A DNA stretch of 64,000 nucleotides. It comes from CAWDZK01 sp963726615 (GTDB lineage: Bacteria; Actinomycetota; Actinomycetes; JACCUZ01). The stretch lies in contig CAVSCX010000011.1 of NCBI GenBank assembly GCA_963726615.1, positions 496,001 through 560,000 of the forward strand, written 5' to 3'. The notes beneath the pieces are model-generated. The model ran no database searches and was not told the DNA's origin. It was given only the letters and a program-made list of their open reading frames with translations. Positions within the stretch are counted from its first letter, which is position 1. Every line of letters starts with the position of its first letter. Made by a program: the position numbers and the translations under genes. This document shows positions 1 through 6,822 of this stretch, in pieces.

Positions 1-922
1 CGGTGCCCAGGTGCAACGTCGCGCCGCCGGCCGTCCAGAAGGTGCGGATGCCCACGGCCAGGGTCGCACGCCGGCTCTCGGCGTCGACCCAGCCCAGGGC
101 ACCGCAGTACGGGCCGCGCGGCACCGGCTCGAGCGTCCGGATCGCCGTGAGTGCACTGGACTTGGGTGCCCCGGTCACGGAGCCCGGCGGGAACGACGCC
201 GCCACCAGGTCGCGCCAGCGCACGCCCGGCCGCAGCGTCGCGGTCACCGTCGACACCAGGTGCACCAGGCCGGGGTGCCGCTCCAGCGCCGTGAGAGCCG
301 GTACCTCGACCGAGCCGGTGACCGCCACCGCGCCGAGGTCGTTGCGCACCAGGTCGACGATCATCACGTTCTCGGCATAGTCCTTGTCCGTGAGCCCGGC
401 CGCCGTCACCGCGGTGCCCTTGATGGGCCCCGAGGTGACCCGGTCACCGCTGCGCCGCAGGAACAGCTCCGGGGAGGCAGACACCACGTCGACCCCCTGC
501 GCGGGGAGGTGGATCGCGCCGGCGTACGGCGCCGGGTTGCCCTCGGCCACCAGAGCGGCAAGGCCCCGCAGGTCGGCCCCGGCCGGCAGCGGCGCGGACA
601 GCACCCGGCAGAGGTTCACCTGGTAGTGGTCGCCGGCCGCGATCCCCTCGCGGACCGTGGCCACCCGGCGCAGGTAGTCCTCCCGGCCGAGGGAGGACCG
701 CCAGGTGTGCACGGGCACGCCGGGCCATGATCCCCCCGGCGGTGGGGACTCCCGGACCTCGGCGAACCGGGCGCACACGACCTCGCCCTCGAAGCCGAGC
801 AGGACGGCCCACCAGCCCCGGCCGTCCAGGACCGCGAGGTCGTCGCTGACGTCGACGAGCGACGTGGCCAGCCGGCCGCCGAACCAGGCGTAGGGCTGGC
901 CCGACAGGTCAGTCGAGGACAC
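1..922 (-). CDS. pabB: Aminodeoxychorismate synthase component I (PabB-type), C-terminus cut by window edge
   Basis: This is a chorismate-binding enzyme of the PabB/TrpE family, which uses chorismate and ammonia in p-aminobenzoate (folate) synthesis. About 307 residues are visible; the 3' end lies beyond base 1. Seen in the translation: the SGPIKGT motif, whose lysine forms the covalent intermediate in PabB enzymes (TrpE proteins have PIAGT), then ENVMIVDLVRNDLG and the late GSVTGAPKSSAL motif. There is no long N-terminal tryptophan-binding region, which also favours PabB. I chose a GTG start at 922; it overlaps the end of hutH by 14 bases, so the two are probably co-transcribed. TrpE or another chorismate enzyme is less likely. 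The exact start is uncertain because no strong ribosome binding site is visible. Confidence 0.85.
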   Translation of the reverse strand, partial: MSSTDLSGQPYAWFGGRLATSLVDVSDDLAVLDGRGWWAVLLGFEGEVVCARFAEVRESPPPGGSWPGVPVHTWRSSLGREDYLRRVATVREGIAAGDHYQVNLCRVLSAPLPAGADLRGLAALVAEGNPAPYAGAIHLPAQGVDVVSASPELFLRRSGDRVTSGPIKGTAVTAAGLTDKDYAENVMIVDLVRNDLGAVAVTGSVEVPALTALERHPGLVHLVSTVTATLRPGVRWRDLVAASFPPGSVTGAPKSSALTAIRTLEPVPRGPYCGALGWVDAESRRATLAVGIRTFWTAGGATLHLGT

Positions 923-2450
923 CGACCGCTGCTTCGGCGGCGTCGACGAGCTGGTCCAGCACGGCCGCCACCGCGGCAAGCTGGTCGGAGACGTTGCGGT
1001 CCTCGTCCATGACGGGCACGTCGGCCCGCACCCGTGCGTGCACCGCGCTGCTGGCCTCACCGGGCCGGGCGACGTCGGCACGCAGGTCGAGCGCCTGCGC
1101 GCCGGCCAGCACCTCCACGGCGAGCACGTGGCGCACGTTGGCGACGACCTCCCGCAGCTTGCGCATCGAGGTCCACCCCATCGAGACGTGGTCCTCCTGG
1201 TTGCCGGAGGTCGGGATGCTGTCGACGCTGCTCGGGTGGGCGAGCACCTTGTTCTCGCTGACCAGCGACGCCGCGGTGTACTGCGCGATCATGAAGCCGG
1301 AGTTGGTACCCGGGCGGCGGGCGAGGAACGCGGGCAGGCTGCGCGAGAAGGCCGGGTCGAGCATCCGGTCGGTGCGCCGCTCCGAGATGCTCGCGAGCTC
1401 GGCCACCGCGATGGCGAGCATGTCGCCGGCGAACGCCAGCGGCTCGCCGTGGAAGTTGCCCGTCGACATCACCTCGCCGTCCGGGACGATCACCGGGTTG
1501 TCGACCACCGACCCGAGCTCGATGTCGATCACGCGCCGCGCGTGGGCCAGGACGTCGCGCACCGCGCCGTGCACCTGAGGCGCGCAGCGCAGGCAGTAGG
1601 AGTCCTGGACCGCATGATCGCTCTCGCGGTGGCTGGCCACCAGCGGGCTGGCCGCCAGCAGCCGCCGGAGGTTCGAGGCGCTGGCCAGCTGCCCGGGGTG
1701 CGGGCGGATCACCTGCACCCGCTCGTCGTACGGCTTGTCGGTGCCGAGCAGGGCCTCGACGCTCATCGCGGCCGCGATGTCGGCGACCTTGACCAGTAGA
1801 CCGATCTCGTCGACCGCCAGCGCGAGCAGCACCTGCATCGGCTCGGTGCCGTTGATCAGCGAGAGGCCTTCCTTCGGCGCGAGCACGAGCGGGTCGATCC
1901 CGGCCTCGGCGAGCAGCTCGGCCGCCGGCCGGCCGCGGAGGTCGGAGTCGCCGGTGCGGCGCAGCCGGCCCTCGCCGACGAGCGGCTGGGCCAGGTGCGC
2001 GAGCTGCGCGAGGTCGCCGGAGGCCCCGACCGAGCCCTTGCCGGGGATGACGGGCAGCAGGTCGTGCTCGAGCAGCTCCAGCAGCTTGGCAGGCAGCTCG
2101 AACCGGACACCTGAGTAGCCCGCGGTCAGCGTCCGGGCGCGCAGGAGCAGCAGCCCCCGTACCACGTCGTCCGGCAGCGGCTCCCCCACACCCGCGCTGT
2201 GCGAGCGGATCAGGGCGAGCTGCATCTGCTCCAGGTCCTCCCGGCCCACGTGGGTGTCGGCCAGCGCTCCGAAGCCGGTCGTGATGCCGTACATCACCGT
2301 GTCCCTGTCGACGGCCTCGGCGACGACGGCGCGGCTCGGCGCCATCCGGTCCGCCACGCCGGTCCCCAGGACTGCTCCGGCGCGACCGCGTGCCACCGCG
2401 ACGAGGTCGTCGAGCGCGAGCGCCTCGCCGGTGACCGTGACTGTCCGCAT
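909..2450 (-). CDS. hutH: Histidine ammonia-lyase
   Basis: The enzyme deaminates L-histidine to urocanate, the first step of histidine degradation in the cytoplasm. The 513-residue length fits the family. The Ala-Ser-Gly triad in GSVGASGDLAQLAH is the precursor of the MIO electrophile, and YGITTGFGAL is the usual N-terminal loop. SHSAGVGEPL carries the Ser-His pair expected for histidine rather than phenylalanine or tyrosine selectivity. The frame stays open upstream to 2687, but that extension would run across two tRNA genes, so the ATG at 2450 (MRTVTVTGEAL) is the start. No other hut gene is in the window. It is followed directly by the pabB-like gene. Confidence 0.93.
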   Translation of the reverse strand: MRTVTVTGEALALDDLVAVARGRAGAVLGTGVADRMAPSRAVVAEAVDRDTVMYGITTGFGALADTHVGREDLEQMQLALIRSHSAGVGEPLPDDVVRGLLLLRARTLTAGYSGVRFELPAKLLELLEHDLLPVIPGKGSVGASGDLAQLAHLAQPLVGEGRLRRTGDSDLRGRPAAELLAEAGIDPLVLAPKEGLSLINGTEPMQVLLALAVDEIGLLVKVADIAAAMSVEALLGTDKPYDERVQVIRPHPGQLASASNLRRLLAASPLVASHRESDHAVQDSYCLRCAPQVHGAVRDVLAHARRVIDIELGSVVDNPVIVPDGEVMSTGNFHGEPLAFAGDMLAIAVAELASISERRTDRMLDPAFSRSLPAFLARRPGTNSGFMIAQYTAASLVSENKVLAHPSSVDSIPTSGNQEDHVSMGWTSMRKLREVVANVRHVLAVEVLAGAQALDLRADVARPGEASSAVHARVRADVPVMDEDRNVSDQLAAVAAVLDQLVDAAEAAVGVLD

Positions 2451-2584
2451 GGCGGGCAACCTAGTGGGGCGGGAGCGAGCCGCGGGCACGGGCCCGGCGG
2501 CGGCGCCGCTTTGGTCGCGCCGTTCCCGATCGGCTATGGTCGTCCACGCACGACAGCGTGGCCAGGTGGTCAGCGGGTCGTCGC

Positions 2585-2657
2585 GCGGACGTGGCTCAGT
2601 TGGTAGAGCATCACCTTGCCAAGGTGAGGGTCGCGGGTTCGAATCCCGTCGTCCGCT
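2585..2657 (+). tRNA. tRNA-Gly (GCC)
   Basis: A complete cloverleaf: acceptor GCGGACG pairs with CGTCCGC, the D arm contains GGCTCAGTTGGTAGAGC, the anticodon stem TCACC/GGTGA closes loop TTGCCAA with anticodon GCC at 2618-2620, and the T arm has GGGTTCGAATCCC. The 3' CCA is not encoded. It is first of three closely spaced tRNAs. Confidence 0.97.
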
Positions 2658-2689
2658 CGGAGGAACCTCGAGGCTTTCCGGCCTCACTC

Positions 2690-2760
2690 GGTGGAGTGGC
2701 CGAGAGGCGAGGCAACGGCCTGCAAAGCCGTCTACACGGGTTCAAATCCCGTCTCCACCT
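2690..2760 (+). tRNA. tRNA-Cys (GCA)
   Basis: The acceptor GGTGGAG pairs with CTCCACC. The anticodon stem ACGGC/GCCGT closes loop CTGCAAA with anticodon GCA at 2722-2724, and the T arm is CGGGTTCAAATCCCG. It lies 32 bases after tRNA-Gly and is probably in the same transcript. CCA is not encoded. Confidence 0.97.
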
Positions 2761-2773
2761 CGAGCACCTGCAC

Positions 2774-2851
2774 GGGCGATTGGCGCAGTCTGGCTAGCGC
2801 GCTTCCCTGACACGGAAGAGGTCACAGGTTCAAGTCCTGTATCGCCCACCA
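2774..2851 (+). tRNA. tRNA-Val (GAC), 3' CCA encoded
   Basis: The acceptor GGGCGAT pairs with ATCGCCC. The anticodon stem CTTCC/GGAAG closes loop CTGACAC with anticodon GAC at 2809-2811, and the T arm has AGGTTCAAGTCCT. Unlike its two neighbours, this tRNA encodes its CCA end (2849-2851). It is the last gene of the tRNA cluster and is followed by terminator-like hairpins. Confidence 0.97.
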
Positions 2852-2861
2852 GCAACTGACT

Positions 2862-2896
2862 GGCCCCCGACCGGCGGAGACGCCCGGACGGGGGCC
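2862..2896 (+). terminator. Hairpin terminator of the tRNA cluster
   Basis: GGCCCCCG (2862-2869) and CGGGGGCC (2889-2896) form an 8-bp stem 11 bases after the tRNA-Val CCA. There is no clear T tract, as is common for terminators in this GC-rich phylum. Confidence 0.6.
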
Positions 2897-2925
2897 CGTT
2901 GCGTCGCGGGCGCCCGCGGAGGCGA

Positions 2926-2960
2926 CCCGCGTCCGTTCCGGGGGGTGGAACGGACGCGGG
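2926..2960. terminator. Second, very strong hairpin behind the tRNA cluster
   Basis: CCCGCGTCCGTTCC (2926-2939) and GGAACGGACGCGGG (2947-2960) form a perfect 14-bp stem with a 7-base G-rich loop. It could stop transcription from either side. Confidence 0.65.
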
Positions 2961-3364
2961 CCTGGCCGCGGGGGCGCCGGCACTCCCCCGCGGTTGCCAG
3001 GAAAGATCACGGGATGGTCAAGCCACGTCAAGCGGCTGGCCACGGACTGGGATCCTGGTCGCCGTTCGTGGCCCTCTGGTCACCGTCAGCGAGCGTGCCG
3101 ACCATCTGCTGGAATGCCGGGACGACCCTGCGGTGCCCCCCGCAGACTTGGCCCCGTCGGTCCGCGCGGGGGGTGCGCGGCCGACGGGGGACGGGCCGCA
3201 TGAGGGTCCGCGCGAGGGCCTGCCCTGCGGTGTCGAATCCACCGGGCGGGCCCTTCGTGCGTCCGGGCCCGTGCGTCGGCGCCAAGACGTCTGTCAGTTT
3301 CCGGGCGTGCCCGGGGGGACGGCGCGCGCTGCGGACCCCTCCGCCGCAGCGAGCGCCGCCCCGG

Positions 3365-3583
3365 TCAGGAGGCGAGTCGTGGCCAGACCAGCAGCCAGGC
3401 CTCGACGTCGCGCATGCGGACCAGCGGAACGCCGGGCCGCCGCGGGTGGGTCGTGATCGCGTGCACCTGGTGGGTGTTCACAGCGACCTGCAGATCGTCC
3501 CGGGTGACGCCGACGTACTCGGCGGCGGTCGGGACGTCCATCAACAGGTTCGACACTGTCGTCACCGCCCATGGTGTGGTCAT
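3365..3583 (-). CDS. Small helix-turn-helix (excisionase/MerR-like fold) protein
   Basis: A 72-residue protein. Residues from about 15 on read MDVPTAAEYVGVTRDDLQ, then a loop and RMRDVEAWL, which matches the pattern of small excisionase-like winged-helix DNA-binding proteins (a 'PTAAEYLGVSR' helix-turn-helix followed by a 'DVEAWL' helix). That is a pattern-level assignment, not a family match I could test. The start is the ATG at 3583. It lies between two palindrome-rich gene-free stretches, and the next small ORF on the same strand begins at 3926. A target cannot be inferred. The ORF could be longer at its N-terminus, but the upstream frame has low-complexity composition. Confidence 0.55.
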   Translation of the reverse strand: MTTPWAVTTVSNLLMDVPTAAEYVGVTRDDLQVAVNTHQVHAITTHPRRPGVPLVRMRDVEAWLLVWPRLAS

Positions 3584-3701
3584 GGCCTGTGCATCGCCAT
3601 CGCATGACCATCGCTTGACCCGCCATCCGGGTGACGGGTCCGCTGAGGTGCACCTCGACCCGGGCCGAGACTCGCCGGCGCCGCGGGGCCGGACCTTGCG
3701 G

Positions 3702-3926
3702 TCAGGCCCTGTCCCGGCCGCCGACGCGGTCCTCGCCCGGGTCCAGCAGCACGAGGTCCAGCTCGAGGACCCGGCCGGCCGCCGCCAGCTCGTCGGCCCA
3801 CCGCAGCTGGCGTACGACGAGACCGGCCCTCGTCTCGAACCGCACGAGGGCGCGTCGGCGCCCCCCGTCGTCGTACTCCCAGAGCACGTCGGCGCGGAGC
3901 CACTCCCCCTGGTGCTCGACAAGCAC
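3702..3926 (-). CDS. Small conserved-looking hypothetical protein
   Basis: A 74-residue acidic protein. It begins MLVEHQGEWLRADVLWEYDD, continues with beta-strand-like segments such as ALVRFETRAGLVVRQLRW, and ends with hydrophobic and acidic LDLVLLDPGEDR. There is no signal peptide or membrane segment. Amino acid use is that of a real soluble protein rather than the Arg/Pro/Ala-rich content of the other frames, which is why I call it. I do not recognise a family. The final ten residues (VGGRDRA) look unstructured. It reads toward the helix-turn-helix gene 118 bases downstream. Confidence 0.55.
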   Translation of the reverse strand: MLVEHQGEWLRADVLWEYDDGGRRRALVRFETRAGLVVRQLRWADELAAAGRVLELDLVLLDPGEDRVGGRDRA

Positions 3927-5006
3927 CTGTCGACCCGGCAGCTCAGCCCCCCATGCTGGCGGCGCCGCGCGTTCCCAGACCCCTCAGGAGCGGAGCGCGG
4001 CGCCTGACGACAAGCCTGGCAGCACTCGGCCGGGCGCGCGTCCGCCGCCGGGGCGACGGCAGGTCTCGCACCGGGACCACGAGGTCACAGCGGGTCAGCG
4101 CACGGGGCGGCGCGGACGGGGGCCGACCGCAGCGGGCTGCGACCGGCCCCCGATCCAGCGCGACCCGGACGGGCCGCTCCCGGGTCTCAGCAAGGGGGGG
4201 TGGTGCCGATCGCCCGGGGTCCCAGGGTGGCGCCTGCGCGTCCACGGCACGAGCACCCTTCCGGGTGATGGCCAAGTCTTTGCTCCCCGCTGTCCGACGC
4301 CCGGGCACGCTGGTGTGGCGGTGCAGATGTCGTGGTGGTCTCCGCGAGCCGCACCCGCCCCGGGTACGGAGGCGGGTGCGGCGGGGCCCGCCGTCGAACC
4401 TGGGGGGTAGGCGCGACGGCGGGCCTGCCGTCAGGGTCCCCGCTCGCTGGCCGGGGAGGGTCAAGACACGCCGAGCGGGTGTCGAGAGAAGTTGCGGGTC
4501 CGGCCGCCGGGGGGTGTGGCCGGACCCGCCCCGTTCCCGGGCCGGCCGCTCTCGAGGCGGCCGACACCCTCCGCCGGAGGGGCTGGGAGGGTGCCGACCT
4601 GGCCCCGGAGCGTCTGCAGCCGGCCCGGGGTTGAGCACACCTTCCGTCCGAGTGGGGACGACGTCAACGGGTCGTTGGCGGAAGACTGGACGGACCACCG
4701 GGTGACGTCCGTCCGGCTGATGCCGCCCAGCGCGTTCCCGGCCCAGACTGGGGCCGGTCCGGCGGGTCGGAGGGGAGCCGCCGGGACGCCGGCCCGGTGC
4801 GGGCCGGCGACGGGACCCCCGTGCGAGCCGGCGGGGCGCAACCCGGGCCCGCCGGGCGTGAGAGCGACCCGGACGGCGCAGACCCTTCGTCGCCCGATAT
4901 CCCCCGAAGAGGGGATAGAGAACCCGCCGCCGGACCGTCACTGTTGGTGGACGGTGAGTAGCCACTCGGGGAGCTGCTCCACTCGAGCCAGAAGGTCTGG
5001 ACCCAC
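3927..5006. other. 1.08-kb gene-free region with many perfect hairpins
   Basis: No frame here has protein-like composition; the open frames are Arg/Pro/Gly-rich. The stretch is dominated by inverted repeats. They are a split stem at 4118-4151; an 11-bp stem at 4349-4359/4371-4381; a 12-bp stem at 4385-4396/4414-4425; a 12-bp stem at 4494-4505/4518-4529; and a 9-bp stem at 4787-4795/4801-4809. A TATCCCC/GGGGATA pair lies at about 4897-4917, roughly 90 bases before the pilin gene. It may contain structured RNA, regulatory DNA or a decayed element; the sequence alone does not decide. Confidence 0.6.
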
Positions 5007-5240
5007 ATGATGCGGAGGGGCCGCGTGCGGCGTCGTCGGTACCTGCCCGACCTCGGCGGGAGCGTCGGCGACCACCGCGACGCCGGCGCGTCGTCGGTCG
5101 AGTACGGCCTGATCGTCTTCGCCATCGCCGCGGCCATGACAGTCGCGCTGTTCGCCCTCGGTCCCCAGGTGTACGGGCTGTTCGACCACACCTGTCAGAC
5201 CATCGCGAACGCCGCGGAGCGGCCCACGCCTGAGTGCTGA
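5007..5240 (+). CDS. Flp/Fap-type (class IVb) pilin
   Basis: A 77-residue prepilin-like protein. A basic, Arg-rich leader of about 28 residues is followed by GASSVEYGLIVFAIAAAM, the class IVb pilin signature: small residues at the prepilin peptidase site, a Glu at position 5 of the mature chain, and a single hydrophobic helix. The C-terminal part contains two cysteines. Flp pilins are polymerised by Tad secretion machinery, but no TadA/B/C, CpaB or prepilin peptidase gene is in the window, so this copy is an orphan here. ATG ATG at 5007 gives two possible starts. The preceding kilobase is gene-free and rich in hairpins. Confidence 0.85.
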   Translation: MMRRGRVRRRRYLPDLGGSVGDHRDAGASSVEYGLIVFAIAAAMTVALFALGPQVYGLFDHTCQTIANAAERPTPEC

Positions 5241-5267
5241 CCGCCCGCACCGGGCGCAGCCACCGGT

Positions 5268-6797
5268 TCAGCCCAGGTGGACCGCCCGGACGGCGTCGAC
5301 GGAGTCGGCCTCGGCCGCGGTCTTGTCCGGGCGGTGTCGCAGCACCCGGGCGAACCGCAGCGCCATCCCGCCCGGGTAGCGCGGCGAGGTCTGCACCCCG
5401 TCGAAGGCAACCTCGACGACGAGCTCGGGCCGGACGCGCACGAGCCAGTCGTCCCGCTCGACGGCCAGCTCCAGAAGACGCTCGGTCTGCCACGCGAGCA
5501 TCGCGTCGGTGAGGCCCTTGAACGTCTTGCCGAGCATCACGAAACCCCCGGCCCCGTCCCGCGCCCCCAGGTGGAGGTTGGACAGGGTGCCGCGGCGCCG
5601 CCCGTGGCCCCACTCGGCCGCCAGCACGACCAGGTCGAGGGTGTGGCGGGGCTTGACCTTGAGCCAGCCGGCCCCGCGACGGCCCGCCTCGTAGGGGGCG
5701 TCGAGCGACTTCACCAGCACCCCCTCGTGGCCGCGCCCCACCGCGTCGGCCAGGACGGCCTGGGCCGCGCCGACCTCCGAGGTGACGACCCGCGGCACCC
5801 GCAGCTCCGGCGGCACGGTCCGGTCGAGCACGCGGGCACGCTCGCTGCCGGGCAGGTCGAGGACGTCGTGCCCGTCGGCGTGCAGGACGTCGAAGACGTA
5901 CGTCGACAGGGGCGCCGCCGCCCGGCTCGCCGCGACGTCGACCCGGGACGCGACCCGGCTGCCGGTCTGCTGGAAGGGGCGAGGCCGGCCGTCGGGGCGC
6001 AGCGCGATGGCCTCGCCGTCGAGAACGACCTCGCGGACCGGGAGCGCCAGGGCCGCCTCGACAACCTCGGGCACCCGGTCGGTGATGTCGTCAAGACTCC
6101 GGGTCCACACCGCCACGTCCGCGCCGGAGCGGTGCACCTGCACCCGGACGCCGTCCAGCTTCCACTCCACCGCCGCCTCGCCCAGGCGGTGCAGCGCGTC
6201 CCCGACGTCCGCGGCGGTGGACGCCAGCATCGGCCGGATCGGCCGGCCGACCTGCAGCCGGAACCGCGCCAGCGCCTCGGCGCCGCCGTCGAGCGCGGCC
6301 TCGGCCACCGGGCCCAGGTCGCCCCGGAGCATCACCGCCCGGCGGACCTCGGCCTGCGGCACCTCGGCCGCGACGGCCACCGCAGCGACCATGACCCCTT
6401 CCAGCGCACCTTGGCGCAGCTCGCCGGTCAGCAGGCCGCGCAGCATCGCCTGCTCGGGCTCGGTGGCGCGGGCGAACAGCGCCGTGACCCGGCCAGCCCG
6501 CTCGCGCTGCGACCCCGGCCCGCCGAGGGCCGCGACCTCGTCGAGCAGGTCGTCGACCTCGCTGACGCCGAGGCCCGGCTCGGCGGCCGGTGCCGGCAGG
6601 TCGCGCAACGAGGCCCAGCCCACCCCGGTGCGGCGCTGGCGGAGCTCGCCGGCAAGGTAGGCGACCACCACAGACACCTCGTCCGGGTCGGCCCGCCTCA
6701 ACGCGTCGGCGACTGCGGCGACCTTCTCGCCGCGCTTCGTCGTCGTCGCCACGGCGTGGGACGCAGCGGCGAGGTCGGCGAGCAGCACGCGGGGCAT
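5268..6797 (-). CDS. ligB: ATP-dependent DNA ligase (LigB type)
   Basis: A 509-residue ligase that seals nicks using ATP. The N-terminal DNA-binding region (about 1-190) precedes the nucleotidyltransferase core. Motif I is EWKLDGVRVQVHR with the adenylated lysine near residue 213; later motifs include LDGEAI, GHEGVLVKS and WLKVKP. The C-terminal OB-fold contains VEVAFDGVQTSPRYPGG. The organisation matches actinobacterial LigB (the Rv3062 type), which supplements the NAD-dependent LigA rather than acting in end joining. It follows the secreted M14-like gene by 25 bases on the same strand, so the two may share a transcript, although no functional link is obvious. Confidence 0.92.
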   Translation of the reverse strand: MPRVLLADLAAASHAVATTTKRGEKVAAVADALRRADPDEVSVVVAYLAGELRQRRTGVGWASLRDLPAPAAEPGLGVSEVDDLLDEVAALGGPGSQRERAGRVTALFARATEPEQAMLRGLLTGELRQGALEGVMVAAVAVAAEVPQAEVRRAVMLRGDLGPVAEAALDGGAEALARFRLQVGRPIRPMLASTAADVGDALHRLGEAAVEWKLDGVRVQVHRSGADVAVWTRSLDDITDRVPEVVEAALALPVREVVLDGEAIALRPDGRPRPFQQTGSRVASRVDVAASRAAAPLSTYVFDVLHADGHDVLDLPGSERARVLDRTVPPELRVPRVVTSEVGAAQAVLADAVGRGHEGVLVKSLDAPYEAGRRGAGWLKVKPRHTLDLVVLAAEWGHGRRRGTLSNLHLGARDGAGGFVMLGKTFKGLTDAMLAWQTERLLELAVERDDWLVRVRPELVVEVAFDGVQTSPRYPGGMALRFARVLRHRPDKTAAEADSVDAVRAVHLG

Positions 6798-6822
6798 GAT
6801 GCCAGCGCCCCCCGACGACGCG

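Larger units (their letters stand above)
2852..3364. other. Gene-free, hairpin-rich stretch after the tRNAs
   Basis: I see no convincing coding frame here. Besides the two terminator-like hairpins it holds a 9-bp stem at 2966-2974/2985-2993 and a long stem at 3152-3189 (9 bp, one bulged T, then 6 bp). The tRNA 3' end is not duplicated in this stretch, so there is no sign of an integrated element's attachment site. Confidence 0.6.

Noticed and set aside
2451..2687. N-terminal extension of hutH
   Set aside because: It would run through tRNA-Gly and end near tRNA-Cys; the family start matches the ATG at 2450.
2774..2851. An integrated element using the tRNA-Val 3' end as attachment site
   Set aside because: No integrase and no second copy of the tRNA 3' sequence in the window.
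3049..3062. A 14-base match (GGGATCCTGGTCGC) to the cruciform at 19688-19701
   Set aside because: With this base composition many chance 14-base matches are expected in 64 kb, and the flanks do not match.
3943..5613. A 556-codon minus-strand frame across the gene-free region and ligB end
   Set aside because: Arg/Pro-rich translation without motifs; antisense to the pilin gene and out of frame with ligB.
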